A stretch of DNA of 14,283 bases, from assembly GCA_023436745.1 (NCBI GenBank), contig JAEZHZ010000009.1:1-14283 (forward strand), written 5' to 3'. Below are positions 12,481 through 14,283 of this stretch, in pieces; position 1 is the stretch's first letter, and each line of letters opens with the position of its first letter. The stretch is from Pseudomonadota bacterium (lineage in GTDB: Bacteria > Pseudomonadota > Alphaproteobacteria > Rhizobiales > Devosiaceae). The translations under genes were made by a program, and so were the position numbers. Under the pieces are notes generated by a model. It saw only the letters and a list, made by a program, of their open reading frames with translations, was not told the origin of the DNA and did not search any database.

Positions 12481-13527
12481 ATGAGTGGCGGCATTCTGGG
12501 CAATAGCGAAGTTCTCCTCGTCGCCTCGCGGGGCGCGGCAGCAGAACACGGTCTCTGGCTTTGGACCGAGGGCAGTGACGGTTGGGCCGGCCGTCAGATC
12601 GACACGGTCCGGCAGCTGTCCTCCCTCGCCGCTCACCCCAGGCTTCCGGTGGTTTACGGAACGGCCGGTGTGGAAGAAGGCCGGCTCTATGCCTGGCACA
12701 TTGATTCCGGGCGACAAGAACGCCTCTCGGCGAGCTTGAGCCAGGGCATTGAACCTTGCGATCTGACCGTTGATCCCAGCGGTCGCCTGCTCATTGCGAC
12801 CAACTACACGTCCAGCACGCTGGCCCTCCAGCCGCTCGGCGAGGACGGTGCGTTCAATGGCGCACTGTCCCTGTTCAGGCTGACCGGCAGCGGCCCCGAA
12901 GTCGCCCGACAGGACGATGCGCATCCGCATCAGGCCTTCTTCAGCGAGGAGAGGCTCATAGTCATAGACCTGGGCGCCGACTGCGTGCGCGAGTTCACGC
13001 TGGATTTCAGCAGGTCCGGCGCCGATGTCCTCACCGAGGTCCGCACGACCCCGGTGCCGCCCGGCACCGGTCCGCGTCACGGCGTCATCCTCGAAGACGG
13101 TCGTCTCGCCATCAGTGGTGAACTGGGCGAAAACCTGATCACCGGCCATCTTGGTGGGTCGGCGGCTGACTGGGCGAATGTGAGGAGCACCCTCTGCTCC
13201 GGGCCCGCCAGGACGCGCTGGGAGCGCAACTACCCGGGCGACATCCGCCGCAGTGGCGACGGCCGGCACGTGTACTTCGCCAATCGGTCCTACGACACCC
13301 TCGCCACGTTCGATGTCACCGCGGACGTGCCGAGGCTGGTCGCCGAGCTCGATACGACTGTCCACTGGCCGCAGCACATCGTGGTGCGGCACGATTGCCT
13401 GTTGGTGGCCGGCTGGGATTCCTCCCGCGTGGTCATGCTCCCCTTGAAGGCCGGCGTTCCCGAGAAAGTCACGCCGGTCTTCGACTGCGCAGGCGCGGGT
13501 TGGCTGCACGTCCACCGGATGTCCTGA
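12481..13527 (+). CDS. Lactonase-family seven-bladed beta-propeller protein
   Basis: A 348-residue protein of the 6-phosphogluconolactonase (Pgl/YbhE-like) propeller family. Repeated blade motifs are visible: SLAAHPRLPVVYGTA, CDLTVDPSGRLLIATNYTSSTL, DDAHPHQAFF, PGTGPRHGVIL, PGDIRRSGDGRHVYFANRSYDTLATF and WPQHIVVRHDCLLVAGWDSSRVVML. The HPHQ, GPRH and DIRRSGDG segments match the conserved positions that line the active-site face in this family. There is no signal peptide, so it is cytosolic. In this locus it probably opens a sugar lactone made by one of the dehydrogenases, and nothing shows that the substrate is phosphorylated. It is the last gene of the coupled run, four bases after the PLP enzyme, and the IclR regulator follows after 76 bases. 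Confidence 0.85.
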   Translation: MSGGILGNSEVLLVASRGAAAEHGLWLWTEGSDGWAGRQIDTVRQLSSLAAHPRLPVVYGTAGVEEGRLYAWHIDSGRQERLSASLSQGIEPCDLTVDPSGRLLIATNYTSSTLALQPLGEDGAFNGALSLFRLTGSGPEVARQDDAHPHQAFFSEERLIVIDLGADCVREFTLDFSRSGADVLTEVRTTPVPPGTGPRHGVILEDGRLAISGELGENLITGHLGGSAADWANVRSTLCSGPARTRWERNYPGDIRRSGDGRHVYFANRSYDTLATFDVTADVPRLVAELDTTVHWPQHIVVRHDCLLVAGWDSSRVVMLPLKAGVPEKVTPVFDCAGAGWLHVHRMS

Positions 13528-13603
13528 CGCCGGGCTCGCCAAGCGGGCAAGTACTGGGCTAGCTATACGCGAATCGACGTGAGTAGAGGAAAGACTCGAC
13601 CAG

Positions 13604-14283
13604 GTGAAATCAGAACAGGGCAAGATCGCTTCAAACAAGAAGACCAATGCAGCCGCCAGAACGCGCAGCGGCAGCGTCGGGTCATCTTACTCCGTTCCCG
13701 CTCTGGAAAAGGCGCTCGATGTTCTGGAGTTGATGTCGGATCTTTCCCAGCCCGTGACCCCGAGCCAGATTGCCCAGCAACTTGGCCGTTCCTTGCAGGA
13801 AGTCTACCGCATCGTCCTCGTGCTGGAAGCCAGGGGCTATATCGTGCGCCCGCCTGGCACCGAAGCGCTGGTGCTGTCCACTCAGCTCTACGGCCTCGCA
13901 ACGCGCTTCCCGCCATTCCGCCGGGTAGTCGACGTCGCGCAGCCGATCATCAACAGCCTCGCAGTCAGGACCGGCGAGGCGGTCCACCTCGCCGTGCTCG
14001 ATGGACTTCGCATGTGCATCATCGCGCAGGTCGACAGCCCTCAGGCCATCGGCGTCCGCCTCCGCGTTGGCGCTCACAGTTCTGCGGTTCTGGGCTCTTC
14101 GGGAAGGACCCTCGTGGCGTTCCAGGCCGAGAACGTCCGCGAATGGTATCTCGAACAGGCAAAATCTCAGCTCAAGCCGGCCGAGCTCTCCTATCTCCAT
14201 GCACGCATCGAGGCCAGCCTGGAAAACGGCTACGAAATGGTCGAAGGGCGTTTGCTGCCCGGTGTCGTCGACATCAGCTTCCC
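13604..14283 (+). CDS. IclR-family transcriptional regulator, 3' end beyond window
   Basis: The first 226 residues of an IclR-type regulator. A basic, flexible N-terminus (about 1-30) precedes a winged helix-turn-helix. That domain runs from YSVPALEKALDVLELM through PVTPSQIAQQLGRSLQEVYRIVLVLEARGYIVR, ending near residue 85. The GAF-like effector domain starts at about 105 (RVVDVAQPIINSLAVRTGEAVHLAVLDGLRMCIIAQVDS) and reaches GYEMVEGRLLPGVVDISF at the edge. The GTG start at 13604 is the only start codon after the in-frame stop at 13580-13582. An AGAGGA site lies 13 bases upstream, which is longer than ideal. It is codirectional with the catabolic run and is the natural candidate for controlling it, perhaps through the palindromes in 3038-3158. 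IclR members can repress or activate, and which applies here is not visible. Confidence 0.9.
   Translation, partial: MKSEQGKIASNKKTNAAARTRSGSVGSSYSVPALEKALDVLELMSDLSQPVTPSQIAQQLGRSLQEVYRIVLVLEARGYIVRPPGTEALVLSTQLYGLATRFPPFRRVVDVAQPIINSLAVRTGEAVHLAVLDGLRMCIIAQVDSPQAIGVRLRVGAHSSAVLGSSGRTLVAFQAENVREWYLEQAKSQLKPAELSYLHARIEASLENGYEMVEGRLLPGVVDISF

Noticed and set aside
13528..13603. Possible terminator or promoter between the lactonase and IclR genes
   Set aside because: Only weak, short complementarities and a CTATAC-like element without a good -35 were found, so neither can be supported. The IclR gene may be cotranscribed or have its own promoter.
12364..13647. Open frame of 427 codons on the minus strand
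   Set aside because: It covers the lactonase gene in antisense and has no recognisable domain. The plus-strand reading has conserved propeller motifs.

Overview
The window is GC-rich DNA of a Gram-negative bacterium, most likely an alphaproteobacterium (Hyphomicrobiales-like). The grounds are the style of the ExbD/TonB pair, the strong GC third-position bias, the CUT1 sugar importer, and the chain of translationally coupled catabolic genes. No rRNA, tRNA, insertion sequence, integrase or CRISPR array is visible, so the taxonomic guess rests on protein style only.

Layout. (1) Positions 1-1356: the end of an energy-transduction operon, with a 5'-truncated ExbD/TolR-type protein and a one-base-overlapping TonB-family protein. 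(2) 1357-1420: a convergent intergenic region with two hairpins, probably a bidirectional terminator. (3) 1421-3022, minus strand: a two-gene unit with an SDR dehydrogenase resembling DHRS6/BDH2 and 2-keto-3-deoxy-L-fuconate dehydrogenase, followed by a fumarylacetoacetate-hydrolase-family enzyme. (4) 3023-3217: a divergent control region with four inverted repeats and candidate promoters on both strands. (5) 3218-13527, plus strand: a long operon-like run. It holds a second SDR, an ABC ATPase, a RidA/YoaB-like imine deaminase, a Tat-exported solute-binding protein, two permeases, a Gfo/Idh/MocA oxidoreductase, an N-acyl-D-amino-acid deacylase-like amidohydrolase, a D-serine-dehydratase-like PLP enzyme and a seven-bladed-propeller lactonase. 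(6) 13604 to the window end: a 3'-truncated IclR-family regulator.

How the genes may work together (inference). A CUT1-type importer brings in a carbohydrate-like compound. SDR, Gfo/Idh, lactonase, SDR and FAH enzymes match an oxidative, non-phosphorylating sugar route of the L-fucose/L-rhamnose type, which ends by cleaving a 2,4-diketo-3-deoxy acid to pyruvate and lactate. The same run also encodes a D-amino-acid branch: a deacylase to release a D-amino acid, a PLP lyase to dehydrate or cleave it, and RidA to hydrolyse the reactive enamine/imine. The combination suggests catabolism of a molecule with both a sugar (acid) part and an N-acylated or amide-linked D-amino-acid part. The substrate is unknown and no sugar-acid dehydratase is in the window. 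The most unusual single protein is the deacylase-like enzyme, whose usual metal-bridging cysteine position reads as aspartate (GQDG instead of GNCG).
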